NCBI GenBank assembly: GCA_011372335.1
Contig: DRSY01000111.1
Span: 1-5,595 of the forward strand
Direction of reading: 5' to 3'
Length of the DNA: 5,595 bases
DNA from: Candidatus Woesearchaeota archaeon
Lineage (GTDB): Archaea; Nanobdellota; Nanobdellia; Woesearchaeales; SM23-78
The notes beneath the pieces are model-generated. The model was not told the origin of the DNA. It saw only the letters and a list, made by a program, of their open reading frames with translations, and did not search any database. A program made the translations under genes and the position numbers. This document shows positions 1-4,922 of the stretch, piece after piece. The stretch's first letter is position 1. Each line of letters begins with the position of its first letter.

Positions 1-1173
1 ACTAAATCAGGAACAAAACGTTTGTTCGCCCTTTTTTCCTTGCTAAGCGTAGCGCTTCTCCTGCTTATTTCTCTGGTAAGCGGACTTGGTATTAGCCCTG
101 CTAGGAAGACAATAGACTTCCAGCCTAATAAAACTGTGGAGCTGGATTTCAATATAATTAATTCAGAACAAAGGGATTTCCAAGCAGAACTCAGGGCTAT
201 AGGCGAGCTTTCTAGTATAATCTTTTTTAAAAACACCACTATCCAAGTGAACTCCGCGCAGTACAGGGTTCCCTTTAAGATAATACTAAGATTCCCTTCC
301 TATATGGAGCCAGGTATTCATACGAGCAAGATAGAGATTAGCCCGGTCCTGCCGAGTACTCGTGAAAACATGTTCGTAGCTTATATTGCTTTACAAGCAC
401 CTCTTACTGTAAGAGTGCCTTACCCTGCTAAGTACTTAGACTTATCCTTTAGAGCTTTAGAAGTGGATGAAGGCACACCTGTACCTTTCTATATTACTCT
501 GGATAATCTTGGTTCAGAAGACATAGATGAAGCCGTAGCAGAAGTTGAGGTTTATGATCCTGAAAACAAACTCGTGGCAAGAGCAATAACACGCAAGGTA
601 AGTGTGGCTAGTAATTCTGTTAAGGAAGTACAAGCACTCCCAAGTCCGATCCTGAGAAAAGGCGTTTATAACTTGATTATAACAGCTTATTATGATGGGC
701 AGGAGAAGAGACTCAAAACAAATTTTAGTATGGGAGAACCGCTCATAAGAGTGAAGGGGGTTATAACAAAGAAGCTTGTAAAGGATGAGATTAATAAGGT
801 CATCTTCAGGGCTTATAATGATTGGAACACAGAACTAGTTGTTCATGGTATTATTGGTGTGGGGCAAGCCAAGACTGAAATCCCTGTTTTCAAGCTCAGT
901 CCTGGAGAAGAAAGAGAAGTAGCAGGGTTCTTTGAAGCTAAAGGGATTACACCAGGAGAGTATAATATGAGCCTTACCTTGATGTACGCTAATCAGATCA
1001 AGACTTATACCTTCCCAGTCAGAATCATTGAAAGAATAAGTGTTAAGCCTGAGAAACAAAGACTCCTGCCTTTAATAATCGGATTATCCCTTATTATAAT
1101 ACTCCTAATAATCTTAGTACGGGTATTCTTATTTGTCAAAAAGAAAAAAGCTTTTAGAGAGCGAAACCTTTAA
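1..1173 (+). CDS. Membrane-anchored surface protein with Ig-like beta domains (5' end cut by window)
   Basis: The frame is open to the left edge. A TTG at 22 could start it, but the codons before it encode a basic stretch (KSGTKR) directly ahead of a hydrophobic run, which is the normal n-region of a signal peptide, so the true start is probably outside the window. Numbering from that TTG, residues 1-21 are the signal core, and about 22-135, 136-240 and 241-340 are beta-rich segments resembling Ig-like, CARDB/NEW3-type sandwiches. Residues 350-370 form a membrane helix followed by KKKK and a short basic tail, giving an outside-facing, C-terminally anchored topology. Four N-glycosylation sequons (NKT, NTT, NFS, NMS) lie in the outside part. 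The first domain opens with GISPARKTIDF, recalling the opening of PapD- or DUF916-like domains; that is a weak resemblance. The stop codon lies inside the TATA box of the next gene. A role as an adhesin, S-layer-associated protein or envelope partner is inferred; no enzyme motif is seen. Confidence 0.85.
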   Translation, partial: TKSGTKRLFALFSLLSVALLLLISLVSGLGISPARKTIDFQPNKTVELDFNIINSEQRDFQAELRAIGELSSIIFFKNTTIQVNSAQYRVPFKIILRFPSYMEPGIHTSKIEISPVLPSTRENMFVAYIALQAPLTVRVPYPAKYLDLSFRALEVDEGTPVPFYITLDNLGSEDIDEAVAEVEVYDPENKLVARAITRKVSVASNSVKEVQALPSPILRKGVYNLIITAYYDGQEKRLKTNFSMGEPLIRVKGVITKKLVKDEINKVIFRAYNDWNTELVVHGIIGVGQAKTEIPVFKLSPGEEREVAGFFEAKGITPGEYNMSLTLMYANQIKTYTFPVRIIERISVKPEKQRLLPLIIGLSLIIILLIILVRVFLFVKKKKAFRERNL

Positions 1174-1176
1174 ATA
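1163..1176 (+). promoter_or_regulatory. BRE/TATA promoter for the gene at 1201
   Basis: A GAAACC BRE-like element (part of GCGAAACC) is followed by TTTAAATA at 1169-1176. The TATA centre is about 28 bases before the ATG at 1201, so transcription should begin at or within a few bases of the start codon. No Shine-Dalgarno sequence lies before the ATG. The last codons and TAA stop of the upstream gene are built into this element. Confidence 0.7.
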
Positions 1177-1200
1177 GGTACTATTACAAGATAAAGAAGT

Positions 1201-1773
1201 ATGGTAGTCCAAGCTGTAGAACAATCTGCTTTCAGAGGAACCCTTACTTTTCTTAATAAGATAGGCGTCTATGATGTTGTTCTCCCCTTCCTATTGATAT
1301 TCACAATAGTATACGCTATTCTGGAGAAAACCAGGATTTATGGCACAGAAAAGATTGAAGGAAAAGAGTACACTCGTAAGAATCTTAATGGTATGACTGC
1401 TTTTGTAGTGGCTTTCTTTGTAGTGGCGTCAACAAAACTCGTAGCTATTATTAACGAAGTCCTAGCTAATACAGTGCTACTCTTATTACTCTCTATTTGC
1501 TTCTTATTACTCGCAGGAAGCTTTCACACTGGTAAAGAAGAGTTCTTTCTTAAAAAGGGTTGGAGGAACTTATTTATGATAATCATGTTCCTTGGTATAG
1601 TACTAGTATTCCTGCACGCTCTTGGATGGCTACAAGTAATCTTGTGGTATGTAACCACTCAGTTTAATTCAGTGGTTGTATCATCAATAATCCTTGTCAT
1701 AATCGTCGTAGTAGCAATAATTTATATCACAGGAGGATTCACAAAGAAGAGTGCAGAAGAAGAAAAGGATTAG
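1201..1773 (+). CDS. Five-helix membrane protein, first of three tandem paralogues (unknown function)
   Basis: A 190-residue protein with about five predicted membrane segments (near 23-41, 65-84, 87-106, 122-142 and 158-177) and a charged C-terminus (KKSAEEEKD). The first helix carries GVYDVVLPFLLIFTIVYAIL followed by EKTRIYG, which matches the next gene closely. An INE triplet before helix 3 and an LGW triplet at the end of helix 4 are also shared with it. The basic loop after helix 1 and the positive-inside rule suggest N-terminus outside, C-terminus inside. The loop between helices 1 and 2 is longer than in the two paralogues. I recognise no catalytic motif or named family. The ATG at 1201 fits a leaderless transcript from the TATA box at 1169-1176. 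Position between an anchored surface protein and two paralogues suggests an envelope role, possibly as part of a membrane complex; that is inference. Confidence 0.88.
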   Translation: MVVQAVEQSAFRGTLTFLNKIGVYDVVLPFLLIFTIVYAILEKTRIYGTEKIEGKEYTRKNLNGMTAFVVAFFVVASTKLVAIINEVLANTVLLLLLSICFLLLAGSFHTGKEEFFLKKGWRNLFMIIMFLGIVLVFLHALGWLQVILWYVTTQFNSVVVSSIILVIIVVVAIIYITGGFTKKSAEEEKD

Positions 1774-1781
1774 AAGAAAGG

Positions 1782-1874
1782 AGAGTGGGAAAAAGGATTT
1801 GAAGTAGCAACCTTTAGGAGGCCCTTACTAAAAAAGACTTGTTTTATAATCCTGCTTTGTACCACTCTTTTTTT
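1782..1874 (+). terminator. Nested inverted repeats with T7 tract; terminator or small structured RNA
   Basis: AGAGTGG (1782-1788) is complementary to CCACTCT (1862-1868), and AGGATT (1794-1799) is complementary to AATCCT (1848-1853). The two stems nest, and three more A-T pairs are possible between them. The loop is about 48 bases. A run of seven T (1868-1874) follows directly, as in archaeal T-tract termination. It could end transcription of the gene at 1201-1773, or be the 3' end of an RNA gene. The loop shows no tRNA fold and no C/D boxes. Confidence 0.35.
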
Positions 1875-1892
1875 AGAGAGGCTTATAGAAAG

Positions 1893-1900
1893 TTATAAAA
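1893..1900 (+). promoter_or_regulatory. TATA box for the gene at 1949
   Basis: TTATAAAA is centred near 1897. The expected transcript start is about 1922-1924, giving a leader of roughly 25 bases that includes the strong ribosome binding site at 1933-1938. It lies just after the T7 tract of the preceding intergenic element. Confidence 0.55.
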
Positions 1901-1932
1901 AGGCTTTATGCCAATATGAGGAGTAAAAACAA

Positions 1933-1938
1933 GGAGGT
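1933..1938 (+). promoter_or_regulatory. Ribosome binding site GGAGGT before two competing ATGs
   Basis: A perfect GGAGGT. It lies 3 bases before an out-of-frame ATG (1942) and 10 bases before the first ATG of the real gene (1949). The 1942 frame stops after five codons (MKNDV), so the real start must be 1949 or the adjacent ATG at 1952. Confidence 0.7.
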
Positions 1939-1948
1939 TTGATGAAAA

Positions 1949-2530
1949 ATGATGTTTGAAAACTTTATAGTACTGCTCAAGGAGTGGGGTGTGGTAGATG
2001 TTCTCTTACCCTTCATACTTGTGTTCACAATAATCTTTGCTGTGCTGCAGAAGACTAAGATACTGGGTGAAGACAAAAAACAGTTTAACGTTATGATTGC
2101 ACTTGTGATGGGCTTAGGAGTTGTAATCCCTCATATTGTAGGCGGATATGGAAGACTGAACTTTGACCCTGTCGTGGTTATTAATGAATCTTTACCCCAA
2201 GTATCCTTAATCGTAGTGGCTATTGTGATGATGCTCTTAATCATAGGTGTTTTTGGTAATGAGATAGACATAGCAGGCACATCATTATCTGGCTGGGTGG
2301 TGATATTCGCTCTGGTTGCTGTTGTGCTGATCTTTGGCTCTGCAGTGGGGTGGTTCGCTCTGCCTTTCTGGCTAGCATTCTTATACAATCCTGAGCTTCA
2401 AGCTTTGATAGTAATGATCCTGATATTCGGCGTGATAATATGGTTCATAACCAAGGAGCCAAAGCCAGATAATGAGGAGGATTGGATTAGAGAACGCATT
2501 GGTAAGATTCTACAGCCTAAGAAGAAATAA
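1949..2530 (+). CDS. Five-helix membrane protein, second of three tandem paralogues (unknown function)
   Basis: A 193-residue protein with about five predicted membrane segments (near 16-33, 46-64, 84-103, 115-135 and 149-168). Its first helix, GVVDVLLPFILVFTIIFAVL then QKTKILGEDKK, aligns without gaps to GVYDVVLPFLLIFTIVYAIL then EKTRIYG of the upstream gene. An INE triplet before helix 3 and a VGW triplet in helix 4 are also shared. The C-terminal tail of about 25 residues is highly charged (KEPKPDNEEDWIRERIGK, ending KKK) and should be cytoplasmic, where it could bind a partner. I see no catalytic motif and recognise no named family. ATG 1949 is the first in-frame start behind GGAGGT; ATG 1952 is an adjacent alternative. 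A TATA box of its own at 1893-1900 implies that it can be transcribed independently. Confidence 0.88.
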   Translation: MMFENFIVLLKEWGVVDVLLPFILVFTIIFAVLQKTKILGEDKKQFNVMIALVMGLGVVIPHIVGGYGRLNFDPVVVINESLPQVSLIVVAIVMMLLIIGVFGNEIDIAGTSLSGWVVIFALVAVVLIFGSAVGWFALPFWLAFLYNPELQALIVMILIFGVIIWFITKEPKPDNEEDWIRERIGKILQPKKK

Positions 2531-2597
2531 AAAATCATTTGAATAAAAATAAAAATAAACTGCTGGAAAGATAAAATACTTAAAAGCTCCGAAACCC

Positions 2598-2611
2598 TTT
2601 TTTTTATTTTT
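2598..2611 (+). terminator. T-rich tract (T8-A-T5) after the second paralogue
   Basis: Eight T, one A and five T, with no stable hairpin seen just upstream. Archaeal polymerase can terminate on such tracts alone. Because GAAACCC at 2591-2597 resembles a BRE, the tract could instead be part of the next promoter. Confidence 0.35.
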
Positions 2612-2617
2612 GTTGTT

Positions 2618-2628
2618 GAATATATATT
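2618..2628 (+). promoter_or_regulatory. TATA-like element for the gene at 2647
   Basis: GAATATATATT is centred 24-26 bases before the ATG at 2647, which would give a leaderless transcript. There is no Shine-Dalgarno sequence before this gene, in agreement. An alternative promoter using the BRE-like CGAAAC near 2590-2595 would give a leader of about 20 bases. Confidence 0.45.
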
Positions 2629-2646
2629 TTAACCTAAAAATGAAAA

Positions 2647-3279
2647 ATGGCGACCTTCCTTGATGTAGGGCTGATAGAGAATTTTGGGATTATATTTGTA
2701 ATTCTGCTAATCTTTCTAATAATGTTTGGCTTGTTAGAGTATATCAAAGCATTCGGAGAGGACCGCAGAGGATTACACGCTATAATCGCCTTAGTAGTAG
2801 CCCTCCTATTCCTAGTATCCAAGATAGCTACGAAGATAGTTGCGATGATGGTGCCTTGGTTCATGGTGGTTGCACTCTTTATTTTTTTCACCTTGTTCTT
2901 AGTAAGGATGTTTGGGCTTGATGAAGCAGGCGTTAAGAAGCTAATCGCGGACCCGAATGTTTATCCCTGGATTATTGCGTTTGCTGGTCTTATACTCTTC
3001 CTCTCCCTTGGCAATGCTTTTGGTCAAAGCCTGCTTGAGAAAGGGGAAGGTATTAAGCAACCCGCGGATTACACTGCTGGGACTCAAACAAGTACAGAAA
3101 TGCCTGCTACTAGTAGTGGATTACAACCAGCGACTCCTGGAACTAGGAGTACAACAACCACTAGTTTCACCACGAATCTTCTTAATACTTTAAGACATCC
3201 TAAGCTTATGGGCTTATTATTTGTTTTTCTTGTAGGCATGTTTGCTTTGATATTCCTAACCAAACCTGCTAAGCCATAA
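2647..3279 (+). CDS. Five-helix membrane protein with Ser/Thr-rich loop, third tandem paralogue (unknown function)
   Basis: A 210-residue protein, the most diverged of the trio. Predicted membrane segments lie near 13-31, 43-57, 66-86, 107-122 and 188-204. The segment LLEYIKAFGEDRRG after helix 1 matches the loop VLQKTKILGEDKKQ of the second paralogue, and the following IIALVVALLF matches its helix 2. Unlike the others, it has a loop of about 60 residues between helices 4 and 5 (roughly 127-187) rich in Thr, Ser, Pro and Gln, including TTTT. With the N-terminus outside, this loop lies outside the cell, and such a linker is often O-glycosylated or acts as a flexible stalk; this is inferred. 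The start is ATG 2647. An ATG at 2640 is out of frame and stops after seven codons. No function is recognised. A clear terminator follows at once, ending the + strand block. Confidence 0.87.
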   Translation: MATFLDVGLIENFGIIFVILLIFLIMFGLLEYIKAFGEDRRGLHAIIALVVALLFLVSKIATKIVAMMVPWFMVVALFIFFTLFLVRMFGLDEAGVKKLIADPNVYPWIIAFAGLILFLSLGNAFGQSLLEKGEGIKQPADYTAGTQTSTEMPATSSGLQPATPGTRSTTTTSFTTNLLNTLRHPKLMGLLFVFLVGMFALIFLTKPAKP

Positions 3280-3281
3280 CG

Positions 3282-3309
3282 TGGGTTAAGCTATAACCCG
3301 GGTTTTTTT
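3282..3309 (+). terminator. Hairpin plus T7 terminator
   Basis: GGGTTA (3283-3288) pairs with TAACCC (3294-3299) around a five-base loop. GGG and seven T (3303-3309) follow. It starts three bases after the TAA of the third paralogue. The right arm also forms the palindrome AACCCGGGTT (3295-3304). Confidence 0.75.
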
Positions 3310-3353
3310 CTTAAGCACACATTTTTATTACTGATTATGCTTAGTAATATTAC

Positions 3354-3378
3354 TCATTCTTTTATTTGTCATTCTTTT
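3354..3378. repeat. Two direct copies of TCATTCTTTT in the convergent intergenic region
   Basis: The 10-base copies start at 3354 and 3369, 15 bases apart, in a T-rich stretch. A weak inverted repeat, ATTACT (3327-3332) and AGTAAT (3343-3348), lies just to the left. I see no gene in 3310-3454. The repeats are probably low-complexity sequence. Confidence 0.3.
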
Positions 3379-3454
3379 TATTCATCTGAAATCAGCTTTT
3401 CAACCTCCTATTTTTTTGGCTTTTAAAGAACAAGAAGCAAAAATGATAAAGCAC

Positions 3455-3468
3455 AAAAAAACATTTTT
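3455..3468 (-). terminator. T7 tract ending the minus-strand coiled-coil gene
   Basis: On the minus strand the TAA stop is followed by a run of A, then TG, then seven T (positions 3461-3455). The A and T runs could form a weak hairpin, and the T tract fits archaeal termination. It faces the terminator at 3282-3309 of the convergent block. Confidence 0.45.
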
Positions 3469-4086
3469 TTACTTCGTTTTCTTCTTCATTGCCTGCGTAA
3501 TCCGACTCAGCTCATTAATGTTCTCTGTGAACACAGGCAGAACCTTTGAGAAAACCTTTTCCATAGCCCTGATTTCTGCTCCTACTTCCAGAATGTTCTT
3601 ATCATACTCACCTATCTTCCCAATAATTGCTTGGTGGAGCTTGTCAAACTCCTCTTTTAAGCTGTCAAAACGCTGCTCTAACTTGTTAACTTTCATCTCA
3701 ATCTCATTCTTCCACTCAACAATCTTATTAATATCCTTAACAAGCTCATCCCACTTCTCATCTATAATGCTTTCAACTAGTTCCTCTATTTCCTCACTTG
3801 TAACTCCCACACCACCAGTATCGCTATAATTTTGTACTGCTTCTGGGGTCTGAGCCAACTCTGGTCCTGGCGGCGGAGGTGCTCCTGGAATATTACTAGG
3901 ATTAGGATCCTGGGGAGGAGGTGCTCCGCTTACAAGATCAGCTTGGTTCAAAGCATCAAATATCTGGGTTGAAGAGTAACCGTTTCTCTGCAGAGCCTGA
4001 ACTATCTGGGTATTATCAAGACCCCGGGCTCGCAGGGCTTTCACCTGGTCAACAGGCAAATCATTTGGTTTATTAAACAAAGCCAA
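3469..4086 (-). CDS. UBA-like/proline-rich/coiled-coil accessory protein of the secretion-ATPase locus
   Basis: A 205-residue soluble protein beginning MALFNK at a TTG. This start was chosen because GAGGTG (4098-4093) lies six bases ahead, whereas the longer frame from GTG 4095 would begin inside that site. Residues 10-50 form a UBA- or CUE-like helical segment with an internal repeat: DNTQIVQALQRNG, then SSTQIFDALNQAD. A Pro/Gly-rich linker (about 52-82) contains GAPPPQ and GAPPPPG. From about 97 to the end it is acidic and strongly coiled-coil, with LEQRFDSLKEEFDKL, GKIGEYDKNILEVGAEI and a C-terminal KKKTK. I recall similar uncharacterised proteins in Woesearchaeota-type genomes. A cytoplasmic adaptor or scaffold role beside the ATPase, comparable in kind to archaellum FlaC/D/E coiled-coil proteins, is inferred. 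There is no signal peptide and no membrane segment. Confidence 0.85.
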   Translation of the reverse strand: MALFNKPNDLPVDQVKALRARGLDNTQIVQALQRNGYSSTQIFDALNQADLVSGAPPPQDPNPSNIPGAPPPPGPELAQTPEAVQNYSDTGGVGVTSEEIEELVESIIDEKWDELVKDINKIVEWKNEIEMKVNKLEQRFDSLKEEFDKLHQAIIGKIGEYDKNILEVGAEIRAMEKVFSKVLPVFTENINELSRITQAMKKKTK

Positions 4087-4092
4087 AAACAA

Positions 4093-4098
4093 CACCTC
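4093..4098 (-). promoter_or_regulatory. Ribosome binding site that fixes a TTG start
   Basis: GAGGTG on the minus strand with a six-base spacer to TTG at 4086-4084. It overlaps GTG 4095, which argues against that codon and TTG 4092 as starts. Confidence 0.75.
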
Positions 4099-4136
4099 TT
4101 TTGTTTCTCATTTAAAACAACTCTTATGAAGCAGAG

Positions 4137-4144
4137 TATATAAA
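4137..4144 (-). promoter_or_regulatory. TATA box for the UBA-like/coiled-coil gene
   Basis: TTTATATA on the minus strand, preceded by an A-rich BRE-like ATAAAA. The predicted transcript start is near 4114, leaving a leader of about 28 bases that contains the ribosome binding site at 4098-4093. Confidence 0.7.
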
Positions 4145-4222
4145 TTTTATGTTGCTAAACCACTTTTTGCTACTCCTGTTATTACTGCTATTTATTAACG
4201 CTGTTAGTACAATATGTGATGA

Positions 4223-4264
4223 TCTTATTTTAATATTCTTATTCTTAGTTATTCTTATTTTAAT
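4223..4264. repeat. Direct repeat TCTTATTTTAAT with ATTCTTA units between
   Basis: Exact 12-base copies lie at 4223-4234 and 4253-4264, with ATTCTTA occurring three times (4235, 4241 and 4251). The right copy touches the stop codon of the gene at 4264-4695. Replication slippage in AT-rich DNA is the simplest explanation. The rest of 4145-4222 shows no gene. Confidence 0.4.
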
Positions 4265-4695
4265 TATTCTAAACTCTTTTTCTCTTCTAGTAACTTGTTA
4301 AGCTCTTCCCTTGTGACGAAATTCATAGGTTGCCACATATCAACGTATCGTTCCATTACTTTGAAATCATTCTTATTCACAAGGTTCTTTATCTCAGCAC
4401 TTATAAGCCTTAGCTTATCATTAAGGTCTTTTAGCTCACGCTTAATATCCATGACGTCCTCTGAGAGCATCTTAATGTCTCCTCTAAGCTCTTTCTCCAT
4501 CTCAATCATGTTTTGTTCAGATACTTGCGTCCTTTCCTTTAAAGTAGAGTATCTCTCTTCAAGAATCTTAAGGCTTACTGCAAGAGCATTAATTTTTTTG
4601 GAGAGTCTGCTAATCCACGCAGTATCAGCACCCTGCTTTCTAATATGTTCTTCGGGCTGAGGTGGTTGTCTTGGAAACAGCGTTGGTTCAACCAT
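4264..4695 (-). CDS. Coiled-coil protein with VTREEL tail, next to the secretion ATPase
   Basis: A 143-residue soluble protein from ATG 4695 (MVEPTLFPRQPPQPEEH). The frame is open for 45 more codons upstream, but that extension is low-complexity and a TATA element 30 bases before this ATG predicts a leaderless transcript. A proline-rich start (1-20) is followed by continuous heptad-like coiled coil at about 28-115 (LEERYSTLKER, ELRGDIKMLSEDVMDIKREL). The tail contains FKVMERYVDMWQPMNFVTRE then ELNKLLEEKK, which I recall as a conserved ending in DPANN coiled-coil proteins; no search was possible. LEERYSTLKE resembles LEQRFDSLKE of the neighbouring minus-strand gene, so the two may be distantly related or merely both coiled coils. 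It is divergent from the ATPase gene. A cytoplasmic role around the motor, comparable to FlaC/D/E, is inferred. There is no signal peptide or membrane helix. Confidence 0.83.
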   Translation of the reverse strand: MVEPTLFPRQPPQPEEHIRKQGADTAWISRLSKKINALAVSLKILEERYSTLKERTQVSEQNMIEMEKELRGDIKMLSEDVMDIKRELKDLNDKLRLISAEIKNLVNKNDFKVMERYVDMWQPMNFVTREELNKLLEEKKSLE

Positions 4696-4852
4696 GATGC
4701 TACTTATTCTTGTTATCGTAGTATTTAATGTTTTTGGATTTTTTTTATTTTTCAAAGGAGGAAGGAGGAAAGAACAAAAAGAGAACAAAGAAGAAAAAGA
4801 GGATTTTTCAGCACGAACTTGTTCGAGCAAAACATTTATATACCTTGCATAG
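4694..4852 (+). CDS. Possible 52-residue single-helix membrane protein (low confidence)
   Basis: ATG at 4694 (or 4697) opens a 52-codon frame ending at TAG 4850-4852. Residues 1-20 are hydrophobic (MMLLILVIVVFNVFGFFLFF). KGGRRKEQKENKEEKED follows, then a less charged tail. This would be a one-helix protein with a charged cytoplasmic part. Against it: no ribosome binding site or TATA box is seen upstream, the DNA is a T-rich stretch followed by a purine-rich one (which lacks stops and gives this composition by chance), and it spans the promoters of both flanking genes. Its ATG shares the palindrome CATG (4693-4696) with the ATG of the minus-strand gene. Confidence 0.3.
   Translation: MMLLILVIVVFNVFGFFLFFKGGRRKEQKENKEEKEDFSARTCSSKTFIYLA
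4721..4730 (-). promoter_or_regulatory. TATA-like element for the minus-strand coiled-coil gene
   Basis: CATTAAATAC on the minus strand, with an A-rich BRE-like CCAAAAA before it. Its centre is about 30 bases from ATG 4695, so the transcript should start at or just ahead of the start codon. No Shine-Dalgarno sequence lies there, which fits leaderless translation. Confidence 0.5.
4754..4804 (+). other. Purine-rich tract between divergent promoters
   Basis: About 50 bases are nearly all A and G, with only a few C and no T until 4805. It includes GGAGGAAGGAGGAAAG. It separates the TATA element of the minus-strand gene from the TATA box of the ATPase gene. It may be part of a small ORF (4694-4852) or simply biased sequence. 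Confidence 0.5.
4814..4825. promoter_or_regulatory. Inverted repeat CGAAC-TT-GTTCG upstream of ATPase promoter
   Basis: Two five-base arms around a two-base centre end nine bases before the TATA box of the ATPase gene, just upstream of its BRE. Position and symmetry suit a dimeric regulator acting as activator, but no regulator gene is in view. Confidence 0.3.
4828..4842 (+). promoter_or_regulatory. BRE/TATA promoter of the secretion ATPase gene
   Basis: CAAAACA followed by TTTATATA (4835-4842). The expected transcript start is near 4864-4868, giving a leader of roughly 65-70 bases before TTG 4934. That leader is the longest predicted in the window. Confidence 0.75.
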
Positions 4853-4922
4853 CATATTTCCTTTTAGTGTAGGGATAAGTATATTATCAAGTTTATTACA
4901 GGAAGCCTCAAGTAAAAAAAAA

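Noticed and set aside
22..24. TTG as the true start of the surface-protein gene
   Set aside because: It would remove the basic residues that normally precede a signal-peptide core, and it has only a weak ribosome binding site; the frame is open to the window edge.
1782..1868. Minus-strand tRNA-like arrangement: 7-base acceptor-like stem and a TTCAAAT T-loop-like string
   Set aside because: The five bases on either side of TTCAAAT do not pair, there is no D-stem and no anticodon stem, and no CCA or usual discriminator context.
2957..3193. Overlapping + strand frame inside the third paralogue
   Set aside because: Out-of-frame shadow without a ribosome binding site or recognisable protein features.
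3416..3829. Plus-strand ORF antisense to the UBA-like/coiled-coil gene
   Set aside because: It is a Ser-rich reverse shadow of coiled-coil coding sequence, with no own promoter or ribosome binding site.
4087..4095. GTG 4095 or TTG 4092 as start of the UBA-like gene
   Set aside because: GTG 4095 lies inside the GAGGTG ribosome binding site and TTG 4092 directly abuts it; TTG 4086 has the correct six-base spacing.
4216..4222. Box C-like GTGATGA suggesting a C/D guide RNA
   Set aside because: No CTGA D box at suitable distance and no second C'/D' pair.
4295..4660. Plus-strand ORF antisense to the second coiled-coil gene
   Set aside because: Ser/Leu-rich shadow typical of the complement of Lys/Glu-rich heptads.
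4696..4830. 45-codon N-terminal extension of the minus-strand coiled-coil gene
   Set aside because: It crosses that gene's own TATA element, is low-complexity, and lacks a ribosome binding site at its ATG.
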